64,000 bases of DNA, from the NCBI GenBank assembly GCA_003427395.1, contig BFEA01000460.1, positions 982,317 through 1,046,316 on the forward strand, given 5' to 3'. Below, in pieces: positions 21,562 to 32,035 of the stretch. The notes under the pieces are model-generated. The model had not been told where the DNA came from and made no database searches. It worked only from the letters and a program-made list of their open reading frames with translations. Numbering within the stretch: position 1 is the stretch's first letter; each line of letters opens with the position of its first letter. Source of the stretch: Chara braunii. Lineage: Eukaryota > Streptophyta > Charophyceae > Charales > Characeae. The translations under genes and the position numbers were made by a program.

Positions 21562-22376
21562 CCTGGTGCCTCATGATCATGGAGATAATGCAGCTGGTTT
21601 GGCCACCATGCTGTTTACGTGGTCGACATCTGGACTCGCGGACTTACTGGAGTAGCGACATGTGATCTGGACCTTTGCATCAGTCTGCAATGTCCTTGCT
21701 ACTGGATCAGACCTCCTTGCAGTTCATGAACCGGACGCACTCCAACACTTGGACTTGGGACACTTGTACTCCTACGTCGCTTTCCCGCAGCCTGGACATT
21801 CGACAACTACCTGTGGCAGCCGCTGAAGACCGGTTCTCTCACCATCCTGGATCTGATCAAGACCTTCGAAGATCTTCGTCAAGACATTTTTCGCATTTTG
21901 ACTTTTTGTTATAGACCTGAGACTTTGTTTTCCCCAGATTCCTCAGACGATCCAACCCTTGAGCATTGAACAAACTATTTTTATTTTCCTTTTGTCAAAC
22001 CTGACAACCTATGACGTTGTAGACCATTAATAGGACTGCCTTGTTCCTTGTAGAACCTCAATAGGATAACCGTGTTACTTGAACATTGCTACCCTCAACC
22101 TTGTATAACCTCAGTAGGATTACCCTGTTACTTTAGCATTGATTCCCTCATCCCCGTAGAGCATCAATAGTATTGCCCTGTTACCTGTTACTTCAACCTT
22201 GTAGCACCTAAACTACCCTGTTACCTGAACATTGATACCTTCACACGTGCAGAACATCAGTAAGATTACCATATTACTTGCATTACTCCCCCTTTCCTTT
22301 TCTGACCAGTGATCGGCCCAGTCCCGTCCTTCACTGTTCTTTATCAGGTCTTTGGCAGTCGGGACGTTGCCTTCCA
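21562..22376 (+). other. 3' non-coding region of element E with minisatellite
   Basis: No gene lies between the pol stop and the 3' LTR. From about 22015 to 22285 an imperfect tandem repeat of about 45-60 bp recurs five or six times, built on TTGTAGAACCTCAATAGGAT, TACCCTGTTACTTGAACATT and GATACCCTCA. The remainder is unremarkable. Confidence 0.75.
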
Positions 22377-22390
22377 GACGGAGGGGATAG
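22377..22390 (+). other. polypurine tract of element E
   Basis: GACGGAGGGGATAG directly precedes the TGCTACGGACTC start of the 3' LTR-B. It fits the plus-strand primer site. Confidence 0.75.
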
Positions 22391-22904
22391 TGCTACGGAC
22401 TCAGCTAGGGCTCGATCCCTGGTCCGCGGGTTACCAAGGAAAGGTACTCCTTTCGACACCACCCGCCAGGCTGCTATTTCACTTTTGGGTCTCTGTTGTG
22501 AGGCCCCTTACTGTTGGCGCGCTCTGCAGTTGGCGCCCGTTTTCAAATTCCTCTTTTGGCACGTCCAGATTTCGATACTTCGCGCCATCCGACATCCAGA
22601 CTTAGACCTTCGATTTTCAGTTCAGCCCTGAGGCAATTTGCACTTCTGCCCTCGGGACTGAGCTCGAGTCCGGTACTTAAGATCGGACCGAAGCATCCAC
22701 TTTTCAGCCTCGTTGCTTGTGTTCAGTGTGACTATGGTTCGACATTGTGTTCAGGAATCCGAGACTGCGACTTTGTGACTTTGCCACTTTGTGTTTGCAT
22801 CCGTCAAGTCGTGTCAAGTCTGCGTCGAGTTGAGTGGGCGTGTGTGTGTGCTCTCACTCTCCCTTCCTCTCCCAGCCTCGCTGCCCTGTCTCCGTCTTGT
22901 TACA
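22391..22904 (+). mobile_element. LTR-B, 3' LTR of element E
   Basis: This 514-bp LTR runs from TGCTACGGACTCAG to TTGTTACA. It shares GGGCTCGATCCCTGGTCCGC and CACCCGCCAGGCTGCTATTT with the copy at 52949, and shares the downstream GGCGCC and GTCGAGTTGAGTG blocks with 9898-10317. It closes element E. Its neighbour is a truncated LTR-A. Confidence 0.85.
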
Positions 22905-24541
22905 ATGTGTGCCCACCCTAAGTGAAGGCGGGCCTGAGAAAATCACGAGAGGCCCATTGTTGTCAATTTCACATTTGGGGTTCGGGCAGCTGCGCTTCGT
23001 CAGTTGGTTGAAGGAACGCAAGCCACAACCAGGCACACTTTGTTTCGGCCTTGTAGGCCTATCTTCAAAGCAAGCCCTGGTCCGCATCTGCAGCAGTACG
23101 GACGATAAGCAGTTGGGAGGCGTAACCAAATGGGGCCCAGGGCAGTAGCAGCAGAGGCCCAACTACCTGGGGCCTACCGAAAGCTTCTGGGCACAGGCCC
23201 TGCCCAGCCAGGTAGCGCACATGCCAGGCTCTTTCCATATAGGAAAGAGCTTGCTGCCTGGCCATTTATTTTTGGGCACTCATGCGACAGCGCTGCTTGA
23301 GCCTACGCTCGCGTGCTGTGCGCTGCGTTGTGCAAGGTGCCCGCGCACTTCTGGTCGTGTAAGCAAGGGCGCTGTTGTGGGTAGCACCATAGCTCGGCTT
23401 CCATAGCCGGTCGGGCATGGGTACACAACAAGGGGGTAGTGGTGGTCTTTGCGCAGGAGGGAGAAGACGTGGAGGAAAGACAAGGGAGAGGGGGAAGAGA
23501 GAGATGAGGATGATGATGTGAGAGCACATACATGGTCTTGGCTATAGTCCGCAAGAGGCGGCATCTTCCTGTACTTCGGTGGCTGCTGACGTCAAGAGTT
23601 GCATTGTCAATTCATAGGCTGGAAGTAGTTGTAGGATAGTAGTGTGTGCGTTGAGCGCCATGTAGGGGGAAGGGCTCCGGATACGTATGTGGGTGATGGC
23701 GAGAGTAAGCTCTCATTGACACTCGGATTCATAGCCGACCGGGCTTGGGTACAGAGGAAGGGGGTACTGGTGGTCTTCGTGCATGAGGGAGAAGATGTGG
23801 GTGAAAGACAAGGGAGAGGGAGAGAGAGAAAGAGATGAGGTTGATGATGTGAGGGCAGGGCTGATGATGTGAGGGCACATACCTGGTCTTGGCGATAGTC
23901 TACAAGAGGCGATATCTTCATGTACTTCGGTGCATGTGGACGTCAATAGTTGCATTGTCTATTCGTAGGCCACAAGTAGTTGTAGGATAGTAGTCTGGGT
24001 GTTGAGCGCCAAGCAGGGGGAAGGGCTCTAGATACGTATGTGGGTGATTGCGAAAGTAAGCTCTCATTGACACTCGGATTCATAGCCGGTCGGGCTTGGG
24101 TACACAGCAAGGGGGTACTAGTGGTCTTCGTGCATGAGGGAGAAGACGTGGGTGAAAGACAAGGGAGATGGAGATAGAGAGAGAGATGAGGCTGATGATG
24201 TGAGGGCACATACTTGGTCTTGGCGATAGTATGCAAGAGGCGACATCTTCATGTACTTCGGTGGCTGCTGACGTCAACAGTTGCATTGTCAATTCGTAGG
24301 TCTGAAGTAGATGTAGGATAGTAGTCTGGGTGCTGAGCGCCAAGTAGGGGGAAGGGCTCTGGATATGTAGGTGGGTGATTGCGAAAGTAAGCTCTCATTG
24401 TCACTCGGATTCAGTGTTTCGGTTCGCTATTGGTGTAATATTGGTGCAATTCCGCTTTATGGACAGTGTGGGACTTTTTGGCTTTCAATGTGATTGTGCA
24501 ACCTGGGTTTTGTCATCTCGCTATTGCTCGTTTTCGTTGCA
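22905..24541 (+). mobile_element. LTR-A with internal triplication
   Basis: This LTR-A lacks its TGCGAGG start and begins at the CCACCCTAAGTGAAGGCGGGCC stem-loop next to element E. It ends CTCGTTTTCGTTGCA at 24541, where RT coding of element G begins. A segment that occurs once in the copy at 873-1187 is present three times here. Confidence 0.8.
23405..24410 (+). repeat. three tandem copies of an about 330-350-bp LTR-A segment
   Basis: The block AGCCG.CCGGGC.TGGGTACA starts at 23405, 23733 and 24084, with steps of 328 and 351 bp. Each unit contains GTGGTCTT.G.GCA.GAGGGAGAAGA, a GA-rich run, ACATAC.TGGTCTTGG.GATAGT, GACGTCAA, and GAAAGTAAGCTCTCATTG or a close variant. The units differ by small indels. 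Confidence 0.9.
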
Positions 24542-25740
24542 ATACGGGTTTGAATGCCATAAAGGTCAAGAATGCAAAACCGTTACCCCTCATAGACGAA
24601 TTATTGGACAAGTTACGAGGGTGCAAGTATTTTTCCAAGACAGATTCGAAATTTGGATACCATGAGATCGAAGTGGCTCCTGGAGACAAGTCCAAGACAA
24701 CATTCAGGACTAGATATGGCCACTCCTAGGTGAATATGATGCCTTTCTTACTTACTAATTCACCAATGGCCTTCCACCGTTGTATGAATGACACATTTAG
24801 AGACCGGCTTGATAGATCTGTAGTGGTCTATTTAGATGAACTCCTAGTTTTCAGTAAGACTATAGAAGAGCATTAAGAAAATATACGCAAAGTCCTAGCA
24901 AAGTTGCGAGAAAGTAAGTTCAAGGTTAATCTAAAGAAGTGTGACTTCATAACACTAAGATTGCAGCTATTAGAGATTGGAATCCACCACTGTCAATTGC
25001 TAAGGAAGGAAGTTGTATGCTTGCGGGATAAGCACTGCACTTCGTCGTTGAAAAAGTTGAAGAAAGAACATATATAGTATGTAGCATTGGAGATAAAATT
25101 TATGTCAAAGAGATTGCAGCTAAAAAGAGAGAAAATTTGCTGCAAAATGCTGGTAGAATTTTTGGACTCTACATACGAAAGGGAATTATGCACTCTTTAT
25201 GTGGCCACAATCTTGGCGACATCATGTATTAGGGAGGAATTTTAAGGTGTACGCAGACCACAAATCCCCAGGCTGGTTGAATATCCAATTTTGTATTGCA
25301 GAGACGAGCTAGAATTATTGATCAGTTTGGCTTTGAGTTGAAACCTGTAACCTGACGGTACGTTGTACAGAAGAACAAATTTCTTTGGAGCAAACTACCT
25401 AACTGGATACAAGCGAGAACCTGCAGTAGAAAATTAGAGAGGCTCATGCGTTAGATCCCATTTATAGGGAGGTGATAGCTAAGGTTAAGGAGAAGTCACA
25501 TTTGTTGCCAGAATATAGGGTAACTGAAGGATTGCTTTTCCTCACAGGTAACGGACAAGCCTGGCTATGCATTGCCTCTAGTGAAGAAAAGCCTATGATA
25601 TAGAGGGACATTTTGGTTGGAGAAAGACTTGTGCTAACTTGCTACGCTCTTACGTGTGGCATGGAATGAAATTTGATTGTGTCACTTATATACGGGAGTG
25701 TAGAGCTCGCCAAAAGAGCAAGAATATGATTGAATTGAAA
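24542..25740 (+). pseudogene. pol: element G pol fragment (RT to integrase)
   Basis: RT begins mid-domain directly after LTR-A, with FGYHEIEVAPGDKSKTTFRT (about 24652-24711) before a stop at 24727. It continues with [20 protein letters not shown] and [14 protein letters not shown] (about 24770-24873), where the catalytic second Asp is Glu (YLDE). RNase H scraps follow (about 25170-25260). Then comes an integrase zinc region with HFGWRKTCANLL and YIRECRARQKSKNM (about 25600-25735). Several stops and frameshifts are present. The 3' end is lost in the duplicated segment that starts near 25708. Confidence 0.75.
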
Positions 25741-26455
25741 TGATCCAAGTACTCGTCAAGTTCCACCTTGCATACATCAATGAACAACATTCACATGAGA
25801 GTCCATACGTGGGAAGCCAAATCGAGATACAAGCAACGCTTGAAGATGTCTTCTCTAAAATTATTATCAATACACGACAAGGTTCGTCTCCAGTGGCTCT
25901 GCCGCGCACACGTACACAACGGGTCTCAACCAGAGAGCAGCTATGGTTTCTCGCCCCTCTTTCTCCCTCTTAGTCTTGATTCTCTCTTCGACCTCGCTCG
26001 CTTCGCCTCACTCGCTCTCTCTCTCTATACTCGATCGTCACCCTGGGTACACCCATTCAGGTAAGCTTACGCCACACTCCCGCCAAAAGAGCAAGAATAT
26101 GATTGAATCGAAATGAGCCAAGTACTCGTTAAGTTCCACCTTGCATACATCAATGAACAACATTCACATGAGAGTCCATACGTGGGAAGCCAAATGGAGA
26201 TACAAGCAACACTTGAAGATGTCTTCTCTAAAATTATTATCAATACACAACAAGGTTCGTCTCCAGTGGCTTTGCCGCGCACATGTACACAATAGGTCTC
26301 AACCAGATAGCGGCTATGGTTTCTCGCCTCTCTCTCTCCCTCTGAGTCTTGATTCTCTCTTCGACTTGGCTCGCTTCGCCTCACTCGCTCTCTCTCTCTA
26401 TACTAGATCGTCACCCTGGGTACACCCATTCAGGTAAGCTTACGCCATGGCCACT
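25708..26455. repeat. 373-bp tandem duplication, probably part of a minus-strand LTR
   Basis: CGCCAAAAGAGCAAGAATATG occurs at 25708 and at 26081, and the intervening 373 bp is repeated with few changes up to CATTCAGGTAAGCTTACGCCA. The unit begins within integrase coding of element G and continues into sequence of unknown origin. Read on the minus strand it has GCTTACCTG followed by GA-rich runs, the arrangement also seen in LTR-A and LTR-C. It may therefore be an LTR fragment. The open frame at 25740-25973 (MIQVLVKFHLAYINEQ...) has no recognisable domain. Confidence 0.7.
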
Positions 26456-26511
26456 ATGGTTGCCCTCCTCCTATGCTACCCCTAACTCGCGAGCGCCCTC
26501 TTATTTTTCAG
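26434..26511 (+). other. candidate 78-bp GT-AG intron
   Basis: The sequence CATTCAG|GTAAGC at 26434 is followed by a pyrimidine-rich stretch and CTTATTTTTCAG|GTCAGCC, with AG at 26510-26511. Both boundaries fit plant-type consensus and the length is in the usual range. No coding exon with a known domain flanks it. The donor alone is repeated at 26061 in the first copy of the tandem duplication. Confidence 0.35.
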
Positions 26512-26931
26512 GTCAGCCATGGCCTGTCTGCTGCAAGCATTTTGTCGGTCCGATACCTTTTGGACTTTCCCGGGGCGTGCTTCGAAATTGGAATTGGGAC
26601 TTTCGGATTGGGTATTGGACGGATTTCTGTCGACCTACGACTTTTCGGTACCGATACCTTCCAACCTGCGACGCTTCGTACTACAGACCCTACGGCCTAT
26701 CCGACTGGAACAGCTTGGGACTGGAACACTTTCGGACTTTGGACTGGGGTGTTTACAACGGACTTTAACTCCTGCCATCCTAATTTCGAGGTCCGAGGAG
26801 AAAAATTCCATCTTTATCTATCATACACATTCATTCCTTTTCGGGCCCTCTCATAGAAGGAGACCATGTGAGGGGCAGTTTGTATCACTCCTTTCCTGGG
26901 AAACCAATAGTGTTCGTTGGGCTCTTGGTAG
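26512..26931 (+). other. unrecognised segment between duplication and LTR-A
   Basis: Frames of 216, 139 and 127 codons cross this region but show no domain and overlap one another. The plus strand is rich in GGACTTT, TTTTCGG and GGAAC words, which resembles LTR composition (compare the TTTCGGATT blocks of LTR-B). It ends at the start of a minus-strand LTR-A. I do not recognise a gene. Confidence 0.35.
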
Positions 26932-28056
26932 TGCAAGGAATATGAGCTACAGCGATAGACAAAAAAACAAGTTGCAAAGTCACACAGATGTCCACATAGT
27001 CATGTACCAACCAGAGAGCTCAAATGCACCAAGATTCCATCTAAATAAGAGCGAAGCAGTGAACTCGTGTGCCAGTGTTATCGCCCTTAGGCCCCACCAA
27101 CAAAGTATCCAATGGCTCTCATTTGTGTCTGGCACCCAGCACCCAACCTACTCTACTGAGCCTATCTAGCCTATCTATTTTCTTGCAGCAGGATCACTCC
27201 GACGTCGAAGACCACTGTACATAACGTCAACACCAATGTCGACCTCCCACATACACCAGGTACGTTCTCTCTTCTCCTCTCATCAGACCTTGAGCACCTA
27301 GTCATGAGCCTTCTACTTGAAGACCACCTTTGTCCATCACCCACATGCGGCCATGCAGCCCGACTATGACCGTCGTGCACCCGCTGCCTTGCAATACTCC
27401 TCTCACCTCATAGCACCCGCATGCGCCCCAACCAGCAGCGCACATGCAGACACTTGCACAACAACTCAGCAGTGTGTCCGCATCGCCTGCGTAGGCCAAA
27501 ATCCTCTCCCTCTGGCCAGCGACCTTCCTATATGGAAGTCGCGGCCCTGTTTGGCTGCGTGGGCTTGGCTGAGGAGGCTATTTGTAGCTTTCGGTTGTAG
27601 CCCAGTGTCTGCGTCTAGGCCCTGTTCGACATTTGGGGGGTTGGGCCCTTTTTGGCTGGACATATACAGGCAGCCTCCTGGCTCCGAGTCTTGGTCGTCT
27701 CCTCATTGGCTCGCTGGGCCTCTGCGACGACAATGTTGCATTCTGATTCTTCCACAACCGATTCGTGATGTGTTGGCCTCACACTGCGTGTGCGCAGGGG
27801 GCAACCACCCGACCTTGCGCTCCACTGCTTGACGTAGTTGATGTTTCTTGAAGGAGACCAGGGAGAGGCTCACGTTGCACTTCAACCAACTGGCGTGCTG
27901 CGACTGTTTAATACCCGTATAGGAAAATGCTGAGGTAAGGGCCTCTCATGGATATTCAGGCCCCCCTCCACTTATGGCGGGCACGATGCTTGTTGGAGGC
28001 CACATCACAGATCATGTGTATGTTGGCTAGGGCCCCGTGAGGGNACATTTCTCACA
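26932..28056 (-). mobile_element. LTR-A, 3' LTR of element L
   Basis: On the minus strand this runs from TGTGAGAAATGT (28056) to CATATTCCTTGCA (26932). It matches the copy at 50146-51312 closely, for example over AGCTCAAATGCACCAAGATT, CCAATGTCGACCTCCCACAT and the CAGGCAGCCTCC block. The antisense (plus) strand has a splice-donor consensus, ACCAG|GTACGTTC, near 27260. It lies at the 3' side of the minus-strand pol of element L, with a purine tract between. Confidence 0.85.
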
Positions 28057-28072
28057 TTCCATCTCCCTTAGC
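28057..28072 (-). other. polypurine tract of element L
   Basis: On the minus strand GCTAAGGGAGATGGAA precedes the TGTGAG start of the 3' LTR. The equivalent in element F is GCTAAGGGGGATGGAA at 55248-55263. Confidence 0.75.
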
Positions 28073-29170
28073 TACGAAAGTCTGCTGAGATGCTTCTTAA
28101 CCAGGAGTCTTCCCCTTCTGGGAATAGGCATATGTTGTCGATGTCCACGTGGCCATCCATGGTTGGGGGCAGCATTGATCGTCTTGATGGGAAGTGTTGT
28201 GTCTCAACGAAAGGTGCAAGCTTTGAGGCATGAAACACATAGTAAGTACGCAAGTGACTAAGGATTCAAATTGCTGTCGAACTCTTGTCCTAGCTCACTA
28301 GCTTTGACCCAGACAGTTCCCTACCTAAAATGTGGACTGTCGTCGATGTTTGTTCTCAAGAGCAATCATTGTTTCTTGAGATTCCTTACTGTACTCGACA
28401 ACCTGCTGCAACTTCTCATACTGGACACCAAATTTTATGGTTCCAGGAGTTGCAGCAGATCAGTTTTCAGGTAGGAGCCAGTCTAGAGCAGATCTAGGCT
28501 TCCACCCCAGATATAGCCGATCCGGATTGATGCTGGTGGTGCTATGTACAACGTTGTTGTACAAACTGGCAATGAGAGGCAACTTCTCGTCTCAGTTATC
28601 TTGGTTGGGCTTGATGTAATGGCTTAGTAGATGCTGCACCATGCGGTTCATCTGGTTGGGATGATTCCGGGAAGTCGTGTGGAGTTGGTTGCCCATCTAT
28701 TCAGTTGCCTTCTTCCACAACTTGCCGGTGAAACGAACATCTCTATCACTAACGATGGACTTGGGTAGTTCGAAATCACGGACCCAATTATCCATAAATA
28801 ACTTATGACATGATCCGATTTTCGGCATGGCAATCAGTCTAGCGTACTTGGTAAACCTGTCAAGACGAAGATGTGCCTCTCGACACTCTAGCTGGTCATG
28901 AGTGTGTCCATGAAGTCCATGGATATGCTTTGTTTGGGACCGGAAGAAATGGGCAAGGGCTTGAGTAATCCAAGCGGAGCTCGAGTTTGCGGATTCTCCC
29001 GCTGACAGACTTGACAAGTCTGTACGCACTTCTTAGCTTTGTCGAGCATACTAGGCCACCAAAAACGTTGTACTAAATTAGCAGTTGTCTGTTTGTAGCC
29101 AAAGCGTTACACACCTAAAAATAAACTATGCAAAATTTCACTAGATGGAAAAATTTCTCTTCAATCCTTC
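28073..29170 (-). pseudogene. pol: element L integrase and C-terminal tail
   Basis: Read on the minus strand, recognisable blocks are VFHASKLAPF followed by FPSRRSMLPPTMDG (about 28140-28250), the core end (about 28480-28650), DRFTKYARLIAMP, LFMDNWVRDFELPKSIVSDR and RFTGKLWKKATE (28697-28870). The same blocks occur in order in element F (55,320-56,470). Stops and frameshifts are frequent, for example at both ends of 28697-29029. Confidence 0.8.
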
Positions 29171-30240
29171 CTTTTCAAGAAAGAGTAAGTAACCCATCTA
29201 CCATGGCAAACTCATCTAATGTGGCGTTATTTCTAACCTCGAGTTTTTGCATGATGTCCATTGTGATGAGGTTTTCCTTGTAGGCTTCCACCAAGGATCG
29301 AGTTACATCATTTGATAGGCCAAACTCGGTAATCAGCGCACCCAGGTAATCTGCCCTACGTGACATCGCATCAACAACCTTGTTGTACTCTCCTTTCGCT
29401 TGAAGTCATATTAATCTATGATTTCTATTCAGCGCTGGAGTGCGCCCGAGAGGACATGTTGTGTCTTGATTCACTAGAGTGTCTGATGGCTAGTTCTTAG
29501 GTAGAAAAACCTTCCCAACAGATAGTGTCTCCAGTAGACAAGTGATTTGTAGAGGGTGTAGAGTTCCTTTTCGTAGGTGGACTTCGCCAACTTCTTTGAT
29601 GGCATTTTTGTGCTCATGTACTCGATTGGCCTCAACTTCTTCCTTCCTGTTGGTCCTGCGCCAAAATGTCATTGAGATAAACGATGATAAACTTATCCAA
29701 GTAGTCATGCAATATCCTATTGATGGCGTGTTGGAATGTACTCGGGGCGTTGCAAAGGCCAGAGGGCATTTTCACAAACTGGTACAGACCGTTTGAAAAG
29801 TGGTTTTGTGTTGGTCCTCTGCTCTATAATGGCAATTTGATGGCACTTGGATTTTAAGTCCATCTTGGTGAAGTACTTACAACCTTGCACCCTATCCAAG
29901 AGGTCGTCGATGTGCGGTAGAGGCTCTACATTTTTAACTGTGATGGCATTGAGGCCTCTATAATCAATGATCCCACCTTCTTCGGTACAAATAAGACGGG
30001 TGAGCCTAAGGGGGAGGAGCTAGGCAGTATCCAACTCTTTTTTTTTTATGAGCTCTTTTAGTTGTCATCGAAGGTCATCTAATTCGGTCGGTGCCATCCT
30101 ATAGATTCGCCCTTTGGGTATCTTGCTACTCGGGACTAGCTCTTTGGCATGAGCAACCTCCCTATCTACGACTCCTGAAGGCTACTGAAACAGATCGGGG
30201 TACTTAAGGACGACAAATTCTATCTCTAGGGTGATTTAAC
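29171..30240 (-). pseudogene. pol: element L RNase H and reverse transcriptase
   Basis: On the minus strand SRRADYLGALITEFGLSNDV (29300-29366) marks the end of RNase H. Upstream scraps include a YLDDI-like region around 29670-29700, a NAIxRILHDYLDKF-like block near 29690-29740, and RIPKGRIYRM-like sequence near 30100-30130. Frameshifts prevent any full domain. The order matches element F, so the assignment is by position as well as motif. Confidence 0.7.
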
Positions 30241-31110
30241 GACCTCCCTTTCTCAGAGACGAACACCAAGTGCGTACGCTCCTCTTGGTTCTGTTTATAC
30301 TAGTCGTAGAACGACGGTGGACACAAGCACCGATAGGAGTCGATGATCCCGCCTTCTTTGGTACAAATAAGACGGGTGAGTCGAAGTGGGAGGTGCTAGG
30401 CCGTATACAAAGTAGTTGTAGAACGACGGTGCACACAAGAACACATAGGAGTCAACTAACCTGCTAGCTATGTACTTAGCTAGTCGAACGGTTCTCCCAT
30501 TAGGGAACCCATGTCTTAGCACTTTCTTGTCCCAGTCAATCTAGGTCTTGGCAACCTCAAGGATGTACATACCCAATAACATGTCAAACGACAAGTCGTT
30601 GCTGACAAGGAACGAAATCTTATGACTAGGATAACTCGGCCTTCGGCCGCCTGTTTCCCCACCTCCATAAGAGAAGGTGCAGACCACGTCCTGCTCTTTG
30701 TTGGCCGAAGTAGATGCTACTGGTCTACTCAGGCGCTGCACCCTGTCCCTTAGGCGCAGTCTTTCAACGAAGTTCGGTGTGAAGCCGATGTCTACCAAGC
30801 AACCACACTTGCGGCCACCTACAACTTCCACTACGAAATGCTCCCCTCTAGGACCACCGCTTAGTGCCACCAAGGACTCACGAGGGTCCCTTGCGGACCA
30901 CTAGGGTTTTGCATTTGTGGGGTGACGAAAGAGTCCATAGCTTCGGCCAACTCTTCAAATGCGGAGGGTACATCGCCCACTTCATAAGGAGTAGAAGTAG
31001 CTACTTCTACTGGCCTGATATGTTTCTCGAATTGGAGCTCATAGAAGAACCACCTTGGGAAGTATTCCCAAAACCACCTTTGGGGGGTTTCTTCTGCGAT
31101 ACCTTTGCAT
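30241..31110 (-). pseudogene. pro: element L protease and gag-pol junction
   Basis: A 110-codon minus frame (30541-30873) contains GPRGEHFVVEVVGGRKCGCL, then VDIGFTPNF, RLRDRVQRLSRPVAST and FDMLLGMYILEVAKT. This is the aspartic protease of the F/D/L lineage, with D-I-G at the active site. Between 30300 and 30470 a segment around AGTCGTAGAACGACGGTG is duplicated. Similarity to F ends near 31110, at the region encoding the zinc knuckle, so the gag is missing. Confidence 0.8.
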
Positions 31111-31350
31111 TCTTCTACCTAAACTGCTGATGGTCGTAATTAGCTCATTTAAACCACCAGTACCCCGCCTAGGCAAAAAAAAATGCCTTCCTGAATTCAT
31201 GGAAGATATTGGCAGGCCCGGTAGGCGCTCGGTGGAGCCTCGGCACAGGTGCATTGTAAAAACCAAAACGGACGACCAAAAGCACAACCAAAAAAAAAAA
31301 AAAAAAAAAAAAAAATGAGAAAATGAAAACTCTCGTTTTTTTTTTTTTTT
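31111..31350. repeat. spacer with facing poly-A and poly-T runs
   Basis: No gene is present. A run of about 26 A (31290-31314) and a run of about 18 T (31337-31354) enclose GAGAAAATGAAAACTCTCG and could pair as a hairpin. The rest is not recognised. Confidence 0.6.
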
Positions 31351-31353
31351 TTT

Positions 31354-32035
31354 GGCTCTGCGAGCTGTGCAGAGCGTAATCCATGTTCGTTCATTCGTTC
31401 TTAAAAATAGCTAGCCCTCACTGGATGCATACTCACACTAGTACTTTTTTGGATGTATCTGACCACGATCATGTTCAAATACGTGCTTCCTTTTTTTTTG
31501 GTTGGTTTGTTTCGTTCCTCCGACGAACGACTTCTGAGCAGATGTAGGGGAGGGCATGCTTGCAGTAGTGTTGTCCAGAATGTATCTGCGTGCTATCACC
31601 GCCAAATCTCTTTCAATTTTATTTTTATTTTTATTTTTTTTGCTATGCCAGCAGTGAAGAGCGTAATCCACGCTCGTTCTCAGGGATGGCGTGATTGACA
31701 ACATACTCGCACTTGTACTTTCCCGAATGTGTTTGACAGCCATCACAAACAAATCTTTGCTTGCTTTTTTTCTGGTTTGTCTTTCTTCCAACGAACTGCT
31801 TTCGACCAGTTGTCGGCCAGGCCTGGCTAAGGGCACGCTCACAATGGTGCTGTCCATAATGTACCGGAGTGCTATGACAACTGACAGCCATATCCTTTTT
31901 TTTTTTTCTTTTTCTTTTTTGGGCTCGGCCAGCACTGCAGAGCATAACTCACGCTCGTTCAAAGGGATGGTTCTCACAAACGACATACAACAGTACCTCC
32001 CCGAATGTATGGCCGCCAATTGTTGTTTCCTCTCC
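31354..32035 (-). pseudogene. array of Cys/His motifs, about 285-bp tandem units
   Basis: Three imperfect tandem units begin near 31354, 31641 and 31922 on the plus strand, but the coding sense is minus. Each unit holds two diverged copies of a motif of form C-x2-C-x2-H-x5-C. The best copies read CDGCQTHSGKYKCEYV and CHSTPVHYGQHHCERAL, in the 100-codon frame 31643-31945; others are AAIHSGRYCCMSFV and TQIHSGQHYCKHAL. Lys-rich linkers with A-runs separate them, and frameshifts often fall in those runs. The array follows the RGG-like C-terminus of gag M, so it may be a nucleocapsid extension. I do not recognise the family. Confidence 0.5.

Noticed and set aside
27317-27832. A 171-codon plus frame
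   Set aside because: It lies antisense inside an LTR-A. The equivalent frame in the copy at 50146-51312 is broken.
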